A DNA stretch of 64,000 nucleotides from Balnearium lithotrophicum (GCF_900182585.1 NZ_FXTM01000001.1:62001-126000); one strand, 5' to 3'. Shown: positions 17,268-25,907, numbered from the stretch's first letter. The notes: generated by a model from the sequence alone, not told the origin. Numbers and translations are program-made.

Positions 17268-18769
17268 AAAATCTACTGAGACTCTGGCAGCTCTTAGGCT
17301 TTGCCTATTTTTGCTCCTTTGAAATCATCTCTCAGTATATAACTCCCTTTCTTTCAAGAATTCTCGGATACCTCCTCTTTTTTCCCTACCGGTTCCTCCT
17401 CTCTTATCCTCCTCCTGTAAGGCTGAGAGTCGCCTTGGAGAGGTTAGGGGGAGCCTACATAAAGGTTGGACAGCTCCTCTCTACAAGGATTGACATACTC
17501 CCTGTAGAGTACGTAAAGGAGCTTGAGAAACTTCAGGACAGGGTTCCTCCTCAGCCTTTAATGGAGCTCCTCTCAAGCTACCCTGAGTTAAAAAATTTCT
17601 TCTTTAAGATTGATGAGGAGCCCATAGGCTCAGGCTCAGTTGCTCAGGTTCATAGGGCCCTCCTGAAAAACGGGGAGGAGGTTGCCTTAAAAATTATCAG
17701 ACCTAAAGCAGAGGAGTTTATAAAGAGGGATGTATCAATACTGAGAAACTTGGTCAGATTACTCTCCCCCATTCCCGTTATCAGGGAATTTAGAATACCC
17801 CAAATTCTCTCCGAATTTGAAAGGATTCTCCTCTCAGAGTTGGACCTCTCTAAGGAAGCTGCCTACATGGAGCTCTTTAAAAAGTTCTCAGAGGAAGAAA
17901 GCTCACTTTACATTCCCAGAGTCTTCTGGGAGTTCTCATCATCAAAGTACCTGACAACCGAATTCGTAAGGGGGAAAAAGCTATCCTACGAGCTCTTTTC
18001 AGATATGGAGGAGGAAGAGAGGAAAAGGCTTTCTGAGGACTTTGTCAGAATTGTCAACAGAATGGTCTTTGAGCTTGGAGTCTTTCACGGAGACCTTCAC
18101 CCCGGAAACATATTTCTCCTGCCGGGGAAAAAGTTTGCCTTTGTTGACTTTGGAATCGTTGGAAGGCTCTCTCCCGATACGTTAAACGAGTTTTTTATGT
18201 TCTCATTGGGAGTTATGAATAAGGACCCTGATTTAATAGTAGGGGCACTTAAGAGAATAGGAGCTCTCAGTGAGGGAGTAAACGAGAATTTACTAAAGAG
18301 GGAAGTCCTCATCTTTCTGGATAAGTACTACAACCAACCCCTTTCAAAAATTGATGCTGAGAGACTCTTCTACGAGGAGCTCTCAGTTGCAAGGAGGTTC
18401 AAGGTTGTTCTTCCCGAGGAGTTGGTTACACTTATGAAGACGATAGCCCATACCGAGTCCATTGCAAGGATAATATATCCCGACTTTCGGCTTCCCCCTC
18501 TCCTTAAGCCCTACCTCAAAAAAATTGCTCCTAAAATCCTCCTCTCAACTGCAAAGAGGAAGGGATTTAAGTGGTTCAGCGATTATCTACTCCTATTTGA
18601 AGAGCTCCCACAGAGACTGAGGAGCAAAAAGGAGGAAGGAGTAACTAAGGAAAGTCTCTTTTGGAGCTCTGCCCTTTTAGGCTTTGTCTTTGTTCTGACA
18701 CTCTCCCCAAAACTTCTTTTCGTATACTTTCCTGCTCTATACTTTTTCAAAAAACTCTCAAAGACGTAA
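17264..18769 (+). CDS. ubiB: UbiB/ABC1-family atypical kinase
   Basis: A 501-residue protein with the ABC1/UbiB signature: the KxGQ motif in GGAYIKVGQLLSTR (about residue 65), an Ala/Ser nucleotide loop GSGSVAQVHRA (about 125), the lysine in VALKIIRP, HGDLHPGNIF (about 278) and FVDFGIVG (about 296). Two membrane helices close the protein (about 465-495). UbiB-type ATPases support quinone biosynthesis or lipid handling at the membrane. An organism of this sort probably uses menaquinone or a similar quinone, so the substrate is uncertain. The phasin-like gene just upstream is a frequent partner. Confidence 0.85.
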   Translation: MKNLLRLWQLLGFAYFCSFEIISQYITPFLSRILGYLLFFPYRFLLSYPPPVRLRVALERLGGAYIKVGQLLSTRIDILPVEYVKELEKLQDRVPPQPLMELLSSYPELKNFFFKIDEEPIGSGSVAQVHRALLKNGEEVALKIIRPKAEEFIKRDVSILRNLVRLLSPIPVIREFRIPQILSEFERILLSELDLSKEAAYMELFKKFSEEESSLYIPRVFWEFSSSKYLTTEFVRGKKLSYELFSDMEEEERKRLSEDFVRIVNRMVFELGVFHGDLHPGNIFLLPGKKFAFVDFGIVGRLSPDTLNEFFMFSLGVMNKDPDLIVGALKRIGALSEGVNENLLKREVLIFLDKYYNQPLSKIDAERLFYEELSVARRFKVVLPEELVTLMKTIAHTESIARIIYPDFRLPPLLKPYLKKIAPKILLSTAKRKGFKWFSDYLLLFEELPQRLRSKKEEGVTKESLFWSSALLGFVFVLTLSPKLLFVYFPALYFFKKLSKT

Positions 18770-18779
18770 GGAGAAGGAA

Positions 18780-19325
18780 ATGGCAGTTTATACAGCTCTC
18801 CTCCACTATCCCGTCTACAACAAGTCAAAAAAGGTTGTTGCAACTTCTCTAACTACACTTGACATTCACGATATAGCAAGGGCTTCAAGGACGTTTGGCG
18901 TTAAGAGGTACTACGTGGTTCAACCTATTGAAAACCACCTGTGGCTTGCAAGGAAACTCCTCTCCTTCTGGCAGGGAGGACACGGAAGGGAGTACAACCC
19001 TAAACGGTGGGAGGCTCTCAAGATAGTTGAAGCTGTTCCCTACTTTGAGAACGTTTTAGAGGATATTGAAAAGAGAGATGGTTTAAAGCCCAAGGTAGTT
19101 GTTACAACTGCAAGGGAGTATCCCAACTCTATTTCCTTTTCGTCGTTGAGGGAGAAATTGAAAACAGAGGACCTAATAGTCTGTTTTGGAACTGGGTGGG
19201 GGCTTACTGAAGAGTTTATAAACTCTTCAGACTACATCCTGGAACCGATAAAGGGAACGGACTACAATCACCTATCGGTACGCTCTGCAGCATCAATCAT
19301 TTTGGATAGATTGTTAGGAAGGTGA
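18780..19325 (+). CDS. SPOUT-type RNA methyltransferase, Methyltrn_RNA_4 family
   Basis: A 181-residue protein. The N-terminus MAVYTALLHYPVYNKSKKVVATSLTTLDIHDIARAS and the later LIVCFGTGWGLTEEF and YNHLSVRSAASIILDRLLG are those of the SPOUT (alpha/beta-knot) family known as Methyltrn_RNA_4. The last part forms the SAM-binding knot. Family members are often found beside trmD or rpsP; here it follows ubiB by 10 bases instead. The target RNA is unknown. The ribosome site is AAGGAGAAGGAA before the ATG. Confidence 0.8.
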   Translation: MAVYTALLHYPVYNKSKKVVATSLTTLDIHDIARASRTFGVKRYYVVQPIENHLWLARKLLSFWQGGHGREYNPKRWEALKIVEAVPYFENVLEDIEKRDGLKPKVVVTTAREYPNSISFSSLREKLKTEDLIVCFGTGWGLTEEFINSSDYILEPIKGTDYNHLSVRSAASIILDRLLGR

Positions 19326-19339
19326 GCCAGAGGCTCACC
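19321..19339. terminator. Two-way hairpin between convergent genes
   Basis: GGTGAGCC and GGCTCACC form a perfect 8-base stem with a 3-base loop. It lies between the convergent methyltransferase (stop 19325) and glutamate-synthase-type gene (stop 19343). There is no strong T run on either side, so termination strength is uncertain. Confidence 0.6.
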
Positions 19340-19342
19340 AAT

Positions 19343-20776
19343 CTATTCCTTACTCTTGTACTCCCACTTTCCTGTCATTAGGTACTTGTGAATAGACTTT
19401 GCTGCGATTTGGGCATGCCTAATAGCAGTAACAACTAAGTCTCCACCGTTAACAACATCTCCACCTGCCCAAACTCCTTCAACGTTTGTTCTGAACTCCT
19501 CGTCAACAGTTGATAGATTGTTCCACTTGTCAATGTTGAGTCCTTCTAAATCCTTATAGGCAATGGGGTTGTCTCCCTGGCCTACGGCAAAAATAACAAC
19601 ATCACAAGGAATTTCAAACTCTGAACCCTCAATAGGCTCGACTTTAGGCCTCTTTCCTTCCTCCTCTATTAACTTAAGTTTTATACACTTGAGGGATTTA
19701 ACTCTTCCTTCTTCGTCCCCAACAACCTCTACAGGCTGTGTCAACCAGTTCATCTTTACACCCTCTTCCTCTAACATTTCCCATTCGTCTTCCCTTGCTG
19801 ACGAGGATTCCTTTGTTCTCCTGTAGACTATCTCAACTTCATTTCCAAGCCTCACTGCAACTAAAGCACAGTCAACTGCAGTAAATCCTCCCCCTACAAC
19901 GACAACCTTTTTATTCTGTGGCATTTCTACTTTTCTGTCAGGAACGAGAAGCGGGTGGAGCTCTCCAGTATTTACTTTCATTAGAAATCCTATTGCAGAG
20001 TAGGAACCTTTGAGGTCTGCACCAGGAATGTTGAGCTTTTTACCCCTTCCTGAACCCACAGCTATAAACACTGCATCGTACATCTGTCTAATCTGTTCAA
20101 TGGATATGTCCTCACCAACTACTGTATTCGTCTTAACGTCCACTCCCAAGTTTAGAATAAGATTGATATCCCAGTCTAACGCTTCCCTTGGAAGTCTTGG
20201 CTCAGGTATCCCGTACCTCATAACACCACCAAGGTAGGGAAGGGCTTCAAAGATAGTCACCCTGTGACCTTTCTTGGCAAGAAAGTAGGCTGCAGCAAGT
20301 CCTGCAGGACCTCCTCCGATAATGGCTACCTTCTTACCTGTATCCTCAAACTCCTTTTTATCTACCCACTGAACCCCTGACATCCTAACGTTGTCTGCAA
20401 TAAACCTTTCAAGACCTCCTATTGCTACAGATTCCCCATCCTTCCTTCTAAGTAAGATACATGTACTCTCACACAGCCTTTCCTGCGGGCAAACTCTTCC
20501 ACAGACAGAGCTAAAAGGATTTCTCTCCCTCAAAATTTCGTATCCCTTTAAGACGTTTTCCTTTTGAATCGTTTCTATCCACTCGGGAATTCTGCTGTTA
20601 ACGGGACAAGAGTCCATACACGTTGGCGTTTTACAGAGTAGACACCTTATTGACTCGTCCTTTGCAGCTGTATGTCCGTATCCTAAAATGTACTCATTGA
20701 AGACCCTCTTCCGTACGTCAGGAGGTAGTACTGGCATAGGCATTCTATCCATCCACCTGTCGAGTCTTTTCTTCAT
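19343..20776 (-). CDS. gltA: Glutamate-synthase small-subunit-type NAD(P)H oxidoreductase
   Basis: A 477-residue flavoprotein. An N-terminal Fe-S domain has CLLCKTPTCMDSCPV and CGRVCPQERLCESTCILLRR. An FAD-binding motif follows (VAIIGGGPAGLAAAYFL, about 150) and then an NAD(P)H motif (VVVVGGGFTAVDCALVAVRLG, about 293). The C-terminus GVWAGGDVVNGGDLVVTAIRHAQIAA closes the FAD site. This is the homotetrameric glutamate synthase/NfnB-like family. Which activity applies, glutamate synthesis or electron bifurcation with a partner, cannot be read from sequence; no NfnA-like gene is adjacent. The promoter region carries a palindromic operator candidate at 20805-20820. Confidence 0.85.
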   Translation of the reverse strand: MKKRLDRWMDRMPMPVLPPDVRKRVFNEYILGYGHTAAKDESIRCLLCKTPTCMDSCPVNSRIPEWIETIQKENVLKGYEILRERNPFSSVCGRVCPQERLCESTCILLRRKDGESVAIGGLERFIADNVRMSGVQWVDKKEFEDTGKKVAIIGGGPAGLAAAYFLAKKGHRVTIFEALPYLGGVMRYGIPEPRLPREALDWDINLILNLGVDVKTNTVVGEDISIEQIRQMYDAVFIAVGSGRGKKLNIPGADLKGSYSAIGFLMKVNTGELHPLLVPDRKVEMPQNKKVVVVGGGFTAVDCALVAVRLGNEVEIVYRRTKESSSAREDEWEMLEEEGVKMNWLTQPVEVVGDEEGRVKSLKCIKLKLIEEEGKRPKVEPIEGSEFEIPCDVVIFAVGQGDNPIAYKDLEGLNIDKWNNLSTVDEEFRTNVEGVWAGGDVVNGGDLVVTAIRHAQIAAKSIHKYLMTGKWEYKSKE

Positions 20777-20804
20777 TCTCTTCCTCCTCTAATGTTTACG
20801 AAAT

Positions 20805-20820
20805 TTTACAAATTTGTAAA
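20805..20820. promoter_or_regulatory. 16-base perfect palindrome in a divergent promoter region
   Basis: TTTACAAATTTGTAAA is a perfect palindrome. Flanking half-sites GTTTAC (about 20795) and TGTAAATTT (about 20827) extend the symmetry. It lies in the 130-base gap between the divergently transcribed oxidoreductase and PilZ genes, where a regulator site is expected. The regulator is unknown. Confidence 0.5.
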
Positions 20821-20885
20821 AAAAATGTAAATTTCCTGAGTTTCCATTGAAAGTGGACATTCGTATTATTCAAGCATAAAATTAT

Positions 20886-20891
20886 TATAAT
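20886..20891 (+). promoter_or_regulatory. Candidate -10 box for the PilZ-GGDEF/EAL pair
   Basis: TATAAT lies 15 bases before the ATG at 20907. No good -35 box is found at 16-18 bases, so this is weakly supported. The short leader holds the GAAGGAGA ribosome site. Confidence 0.35.
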
Positions 20892-20906
20892 CATGAAGGA
20901 GACTGA

Positions 20907-21953
20907 ATGGAGGAATTTCTAAAGAACTACCAGGAAAACTTTGTTAACAATTTCATATCAATTGCTGAGGAAAATACTGCCTCCTCGTTTTCAAACTCAG
21001 AGGGTTTCCTTAGAACCTTAGCAATTAATCTGTATGAAGTTATTTTCTTCTCAAACGATGAGGATAAATTTCAGGATGTACTGAGAAAAGCCTTTGAAAA
21101 TGAACTGAACCCAGTCTATCCTTTAACAAAGAGTTTGTTCATTCTTCTTAAAGATTTCCTCGATTTTACACTTGAAAGCGATAGAGTTACTGAAAATGTA
21201 AAAGACCTAAAGGGGATAGTTGAGAGAATAGAAAGGTACGTTTCCTTAGCAGAAAGGGCATTTCAGGAGCTTTTCGAAAAGGTAAAAAAGGAAAGAGAGA
21301 AAGAAAGAAGTTTGGATGAACAGTTTCTAAACATCTTTAGAATAATTAAGGAGTCAGGATTAGAGGTAAAAACTCTTACATTTTATAAAGAAGTTCCCGT
21401 ATCGTGCAAAGCAGACATAGTCAAAATTGAGAGAGACTATGTGGCCCTCTCTTTAGAGAACTGCTCCTACTTAAAAGCCTTTCTATCTTCAGACTACGTT
21501 TTTCTAAAGATAAAGAATGCCCCAAAACCTATAAAAGCTGCTGTTTTAAACGTTAATCCTGAGAAAGCAGTTATACTTCTCTCACGCTTTAGATTTGAGG
21601 ACATTCCTCAGGAAAAGAGAAAGTTTGTTAGAGTAGAGCCTGAGGAAAAAATTACCATTCAAATAATTTATGGAAACCGAGTAATTAGCGGGATTATAAG
21701 GGATATTTCAGTAGGAGGAGTTGGGGTTTATACGAACGAAGGGGAGCTCCCCAAACCGGGAGAAAGGGTCAAGCTAAAGTTTGAACTGGAAGGCAATTTC
21801 TTTGAGATTGATGGTGAAGTAAGGTATGTTATAAAGGAAGGTAAATTTTACAGGATGGGAATTCAATTCGTATCCTTGACCCCAGGTGAAGAGGAAAAAA
21901 TAGCAGGCTACGTTATTAATATACAGTTCAACATACTTAGGAAGTTAAGATGA
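20907..21953 (+). CDS. PilZ-domain c-di-GMP receptor protein
   Basis: A 348-residue protein. The C-terminal ~110 residues form a PilZ domain: an arginine-containing loop EKRKFVRVEP (about 235-245), then IIRDISVGGVGVYT (D/NxSxxG motif, about 268) and a beta barrel to the end. The flanking N-terminal ~130 residues are helical and of no family I know; residues 150-230 look like a YcgR-N-like barrel. It should bind cyclic di-GMP. It overlaps the next gene (GGDEF/EAL) by 4 bases (ATGA), so sensor and signalling enzyme are made together. Confidence 0.85.
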   Translation: MEEFLKNYQENFVNNFISIAEENTASSFSNSEGFLRTLAINLYEVIFFSNDEDKFQDVLRKAFENELNPVYPLTKSLFILLKDFLDFTLESDRVTENVKDLKGIVERIERYVSLAERAFQELFEKVKKEREKERSLDEQFLNIFRIIKESGLEVKTLTFYKEVPVSCKADIVKIERDYVALSLENCSYLKAFLSSDYVFLKIKNAPKPIKAAVLNVNPEKAVILLSRFRFEDIPQEKRKFVRVEPEEKITIQIIYGNRVISGIIRDISVGGVGVYTNEGELPKPGERVKLKFELEGNFFEIDGEVRYVIKEGKFYRMGIQFVSLTPGEEEKIAGYVINIQFNILRKLR

Positions 21954-24718
21954 ACTTAAAGTCAGTTAAAGCGGTTTTACTGGGTTTTTCAGCCGTTTTA
22001 CTCATTTTCATATTCCTCCTCGTTAGTAATAATTTCTACAGAGCCATTAGGATTTCTGAAAAGGGAAATACCTTAATCCACTGTTTGGATAGGACGAGCT
22101 CCCTCCTTGAAATTCTTAGGAACCTCCAAATCTACAGAGGACTTTCCGGATTCTATCTAAATAATGGGGATAAGAGTGTGGCCTTTAAGCTTTTGGAGCT
22201 CCGAAAGGTGATTCTGTCTGAGTATAACAAAGTTATAAGGTCCTGTCCTAATAGAAAACTGAGTCTTTTACTGAAGAAGAACATGGATGATTTTAGAGAC
22301 CTGTCAAAATCAGCTTTCAGTGGAAAAAAGAATCCTGAAGAGGTATTTTCTGAGTTTTCATTAATAATAGATGACTTATTAAATATATTAGCCGTAAAAA
22401 GTAACGAATATCTCTTTAATAATATTGAAGATTTAAAAATAAAATTAATTTCTGAAATTGCAATCCAGAGAATCCCTAGGTTTGCAGAAGTTCTTGGAAG
22501 GATAAGGGGACAGCTTGTTTTACTTTTAACGGAATCTAACGGAGATTTAAAGTTAAAAAAGAGCATATTCGATAACATTAAAATTGCCTACGGCTATCTT
22601 GACATACTTAATTGGTCTTTAAAGAACATAGGTTTAGATAAGGATATAGAGAAACAAGTCAGAAAAGTTTCTGAGAGATTGGATAATGTTATTTCAGAAT
22701 CGGAAGACATTCTGTTTGAAGGAATTGGGAATAAATCTGTATCTGAAATATTTAACGACCAAACTCAATCAATAGACCTTCTCTACAAACTGGATGCAAA
22801 TCTAATAGCTTACTTAAAGTCATTACTAAATTTAAACTTAAATAGAAAAGTCAATAACTATCTCATGTTATCTTTTATATACTTATGTATTTTTATACTA
22901 CTAAACTTGTTAATTTTTAAATTCTATCGGAAATTTTACTATTCAAATAAACAAATTATTGAGGCTTTAGAGAGTATAAAAAGGGGAAACTTTGATTTAA
23001 TTCTAAAGAAAACAGGAATAGAGGAGTTTGATAAGGTAGCAGAAATATTCAATAGTGTTATTAAAGAACTTAAAAGGAATTTAAATTACCTCAAAGGTTA
23101 TTGGAATGCAATTAATGAAACAAATCCTGCTATTAAGTTAAACCCTGAAGGTAAAGTAATATACGTTAATGAAAAATTTAAAGCTCTCCTCGGTTATAAA
23201 GAAGAACTCCTTGGGAAAAGAGTAATCGACCTCTTCAGCTCTTCTAACGATGAGAGGGAATTAAGGAAATTTGAGGAAGCATTAAAAGAAAGGGAAAGTT
23301 GGAACGGAATTTTAAAAGTGAGAACAAGAAATGGAGATACTAAAACTTTAATTGCCAATTTAAGTCCGATATTTGATGAAAAAGGGGAAATTTTTGAATT
23401 TCTGCTACTGATTCAGGACATAACAGAGATTGAAAAGAGTAGAGAAAGAATATACAAGCTTTACTATTTTGATAGATTGACACAACTGCCCAATAGAGAA
23501 AAATTAGCAGAGGATTTGGGTAAGTATAAAAGGCCAGCTCTATTGATAATCGATATCATTGAATTTGGGAAAATAAACAAGGTACTTGGAATTGAATGTG
23601 GAGATAAAATCCTCTGTGATTTATCAAAAAAACTTGTTAATATGGTTCCCAATGGAAGTGTATACAGAATTTCATCGGATGCGTTTGCAATCGTTCTCGA
23701 TTTTGAAGATTTTAAGGAAAACATTCAAATATTGACCTCATGGACGAGAGAGTTTCTCAAAAGCCTTGAAAAAGAAGAGTTTTCATGTGAGAACCTGAGC
23801 ATTAGCCTCAGTTTTAGAGCCGGCCTTTCCATTTCTAAGGTGTCCAATCTGCTGGTTACAGCAGAAGAGGCACTAAAAAGGGCAAAGAAAGAGAGAAAGA
23901 AACTGTTTGTGTATACACGTTCAAAGGAAGAGGAGAGGGAGAAATTTTTGAGAGAGATAAGGCTTGTAAAGGAAATAAAAGATGCTATCGACAGTAACAG
24001 GGTAATTCCTTACTACCAGCCAATAGTTAACAATTCAACTGAAAAGATTGAGAAATTAGAAGCACTTGCCAGACTATTAAAAAAGGACGGTTCAATTATG
24101 AACCCAGGGGAGTTTTTAGAAATTTCTAAGTTTATTGGCATTTATCCAGAAATTACAAGACAAATTTTTGAAAAGGTGATTAGAGACTTAGAGGAAATCC
24201 CCTTTGAGGTTTCTATAAATCTCTCCTACGAGGACTTAACTGCTGAAACAACTTTTAATTCCATTGTCAACTTCTTAAGGAATTTAAAGCCTAAAAAGGG
24301 ATTGCAAGTAGAGTTTACAAACAGATTAGTGTTTGAAATTGTTGAGACAGAGGATATTGAAAATTACAAGTATCTTCAAAGATTTGTAAAACTTGTTAAA
24401 CCTTTAGGCTGCAAGTTGGCAATAGATGATTTCGGAGCTGGTTATTCAAATCTTAAGAGGATTATTGATTTTAAAGTTGACTATCTAAAGATTGATGGTT
24501 CCATCATAAAATCCGTTAAAACGGATAAAAATAGCATAAGTTTAATTAAGTCTATAGTTTCTTTTTCAAAGGCTTTAGGTATAAAAACAATTGCAGAGTT
24601 TGTTTCTGATGAGGAAATATTTAAAATTGTAAAGGATTTGGGAGTAGACTACTCTCAAGGTTACTACTTTGGAAAGCCTGAGTCGAAGGATGAGATATTA
24701 AGGAAATACGTAACTTAA
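21950..24718 (+). CDS. Membrane sensor with PAS, degenerate GGDEF and intact EAL domains
   Basis: A 922-residue protein. A first membrane helix (about 8-28) and a second (about 305-325) flank a ~275-residue sensing domain, helical, of nitrate-sensor/MCP-like appearance. Then come a HAMP-like segment, a PAS domain (about 385-505, with NEKFKALLGYKEELLGKRVIDLF), a GGDEF domain and an EAL domain. The GGDEF active-site loop reads RISSDAFAIV instead of GGDEF, so cyclase activity is unlikely. The EAL domain keeps LEALARL, NLSYEDL and IDDFGAGYSNL, so it should be a c-di-GMP phosphodiesterase. The gene is coupled to the PilZ receptor upstream. Confidence 0.88.
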   Translation: MNLKSVKAVLLGFSAVLLIFIFLLVSNNFYRAIRISEKGNTLIHCLDRTSSLLEILRNLQIYRGLSGFYLNNGDKSVAFKLLELRKVILSEYNKVIRSCPNRKLSLLLKKNMDDFRDLSKSAFSGKKNPEEVFSEFSLIIDDLLNILAVKSNEYLFNNIEDLKIKLISEIAIQRIPRFAEVLGRIRGQLVLLLTESNGDLKLKKSIFDNIKIAYGYLDILNWSLKNIGLDKDIEKQVRKVSERLDNVISESEDILFEGIGNKSVSEIFNDQTQSIDLLYKLDANLIAYLKSLLNLNLNRKVNNYLMLSFIYLCIFILLNLLIFKFYRKFYYSNKQIIEALESIKRGNFDLILKKTGIEEFDKVAEIFNSVIKELKRNLNYLKGYWNAINETNPAIKLNPEGKVIYVNEKFKALLGYKEELLGKRVIDLFSSSNDERELRKFEEALKERESWNGILKVRTRNGDTKTLIANLSPIFDEKGEIFEFLLLIQDITEIEKSRERIYKLYYFDRLTQLPNREKLAEDLGKYKRPALLIIDIIEFGKINKVLGIECGDKILCDLSKKLVNMVPNGSVYRISSDAFAIVLDFEDFKENIQILTSWTREFLKSLEKEEFSCENLSISLSFRAGLSISKVSNLLVTAEEALKRAKKERKKLFVYTRSKEEEREKFLREIRLVKEIKDAIDSNRVIPYYQPIVNNSTEKIEKLEALARLLKKDGSIMNPGEFLEISKFIGIYPEITRQIFEKVIRDLEEIPFEVSINLSYEDLTAETTFNSIVNFLRNLKPKKGLQVEFTNRLVFEIVETEDIENYKYLQRFVKLVKPLGCKLAIDDFGAGYSNLKRIIDFKVDYLKIDGSIIKSVKTDKNSISLIKSIVSFSKALGIKTIAEFVSDEEIFKIVKDLGVDYSQGYYFGKPESKDEILRKYVT

Positions 24719-25003
24719 AACGTCGCTGAGTTTTTCAAAATTCCCATTCACAATTTCAAGATTTAACTCCTGAAAGGCTATCCTAACTCGATTACTTACC
24801 TTTGGATAGATAACCTTTTGAACACCATAGGCAAGAAGCACCTCTGCTATGTCTCTATCGCTCTTTGCAACGTTTTTGTACAGTCTGACTTCAATTTCAT
24901 CGTCCTTCTGAGACAGAATAACAAAGTACGGTGCAATTAGAAAATTTTCTGAAACGGGAGAATCCAAACCTAAGTCCTCGTAGACTGGAACAGCTACTCT
25001 CAC
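24698..25003 (-). CDS. NifX/NifB-type dinitrogenase iron-molybdenum cofactor domain protein
   Basis: A 101-residue protein reading MRVAVPVYEDLGLDSPVSENFLIAPYFVI, which is the start of the NifX/NafY/NifB C-terminal fold (usually about 100-120 residues). Members bind iron-sulfur or Fe-Mo precursors; many genomes without nitrogenase have several. The usual LPVSPHFGRA-like motif is shifted here to DSPVSENFLIAPYF and the His is missing. It overlaps the 3' end of the GGDEF/EAL gene by 21 bases, convergent. A molybdenum operon begins 700 bases downstream on the other strand, which may be coincidence. Confidence 0.7.
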   Translation of the reverse strand: MRVAVPVYEDLGLDSPVSENFLIAPYFVILSQKDDEIEVRLYKNVAKSDRDIAEVLLAYGVQKVIYPKVSNRVRIAFQELNLEIVNGNFEKLSDVLSYVFP

Positions 25004-25034
25004 AGTTTACCTCCTAAATTTGTAGAATTCTACC

Positions 25035-25700
25035 ATGGAATTTAAAAGGTGGAAGAATTTAGGAGAAATCGTTCCTGACTACATTGAGGAGTTCTGTAAC
25101 CTTTACAATGAAAGAGAGGAAGTCCTCAAAGAGATAGAGGAGTTTGCCAAGGAAACGAAAACGCCCATTCTCCTGCCCTCATCTGCTGCACTACTGAGAC
25201 TGTTGGTAGGAATAGAGAAGCCAAAGAGGATATTGGAAATAGGGACAGGAATAGGTTACAGTACCCTCAATATGTTTTTTGCCAGTCCTAAGTCCAAAAT
25301 TGTTACTGTTGATTCAAACAGAAAAAGGATGGAGGTTGCTAAATCATTCTTTGAAAAAGTGGGAGCTCCAGTAAAAACGGTCCTTTCTGACGGAATTGAA
25401 TTTTTGAGGGAGCTTATCTGCAGGGAGGAAACGTTCGACTTTATCTTCGTTGATTCTGTAAAGTCAGAGTATCCCTTTTTCAACTTCAAACTACAGGCAG
25501 TTTTAAGTCCTGAAGGTGTTGCTGTATTTGATAACGTCCTTTTTAGGGGATACGTTGCTGGCAGGAGGTACGATAAGAGGTATGAGAGAAGTATAAATCT
25601 CCTTAAATTTTTTTTTGAATCGATAAAGGATTATCCCAACTCGGAAAAATTTCTCATTCCTGTCGGTGATGGACTTTTAATCCTTAAATTTTGTGTATAA
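25035..25700 (+). CDS. O-methyltransferase family protein
   Basis: A 221-residue Rossmann methyltransferase of the COMT-like (Methyltransf_3) family. The SAM-binding motif is RILEIGTGIGYSTLNMF (about residue 64). It is followed by an acidic residue after VTVDSN, a metal-site region FDFIFVDSVKSEYP and AVFDNVLFRGYVAG. Family members methylate catechols, tRNA uridine (TrmR) or other hydroxyl groups with Mg2+. The overall pattern resembles TrmR-like bacterial members. The stop lies just before the riboswitch, so it is probably a separate transcript. Confidence 0.75.
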   Translation: MEFKRWKNLGEIVPDYIEEFCNLYNEREEVLKEIEEFAKETKTPILLPSSAALLRLLVGIEKPKRILEIGTGIGYSTLNMFFASPKSKIVTVDSNRKRMEVAKSFFEKVGAPVKTVLSDGIEFLRELICREETFDFIFVDSVKSEYPFFNFKLQAVLSPEGVAVFDNVLFRGYVAGRRYDKRYERSINLLKFFFESIKDYPNSEKFLIPVGDGLLILKFCV

Positions 25701-25705
25701 TTATT

Positions 25706-25812
25706 CTGGGTTCCGAGTCTGGCTTCCTAAGGGGTTGAAAGCCCTATGGAGTCAGACCGATAGGGTATGTCTGGAAACGGACATGCCTCCCGAGCTTGGA
25801 AAGGAACCCGAG
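25706..25812 (+). ncRNA. Molybdenum-cofactor (Moco) riboswitch aptamer
   Basis: This region lies just ahead of modABDC-moeA and shows several marks of a Moco RNA. P1 is GGGTTCC (25708-25714) with GGAACCC (25803-25809). An arm carries the 11-base tetraloop receptor, CCTAAG (25726-25731) with TATGG (25745-25749). A 10-pair arm at 25764-25787 is capped by a GAAA tetraloop (25774-25777). The receptor and tetraloop are the two partners of a well-known RNA docking pair. A conserved-looking GCCTCCCGAG...GGAAAGG core follows. I recall such features for the Moco motif; a covariance-model search was not possible. Confidence 0.75.
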
Positions 25813-25817
25813 TATAG

Positions 25818-25852
25818 AGGGGTCAGTCCAGGCTCGGGCTGACCCCTTTATT
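25818..25852 (+). terminator. Riboswitch-controlled intrinsic terminator
   Basis: GGGGTCAG (25819-25826) pairs with CTGACCCC (25839-25846), with further TCC/GGG pairs inside, then TTTATT. GCTCGGG (25832-25838) in the terminator is fully complementary to CCCGAGC (25789-25795) in the aptamer core, and its CTCGGG also to CCCGAG (25807-25812) at the 3' side of P1. Aptamer folding and antitermination are therefore mutually exclusive, predicting an OFF switch when cofactor is bound. Confidence 0.8.
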
Positions 25853-25857
25853 AATTT

Positions 25858-25890
25858 GGAGCCCTGCACCTCCCCTTTCATCCGGGCTCC
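25858..25890 (+). promoter_or_regulatory. Second leader hairpin with an anti-RBS sequence
   Basis: GGAGCCC (25858-25864) pairs with GGGCTCC (25884-25890). Its loop contains CCTCCC (25870-25875), complementary to the modA ribosome site GGAGG at 25898-25902. This could add control at the level of translation; it is a structural inference. Confidence 0.4.
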
Positions 25891-25907
25891 CTTCTTTGGA
25901 GGTAAGG

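Noticed and set aside
24698-25003. A nitrogenase cluster, from the NifX-like protein
   Set aside because: No nifH, nifD, nifK or nifB nearby; small NifX-like proteins are common without nitrogenase.
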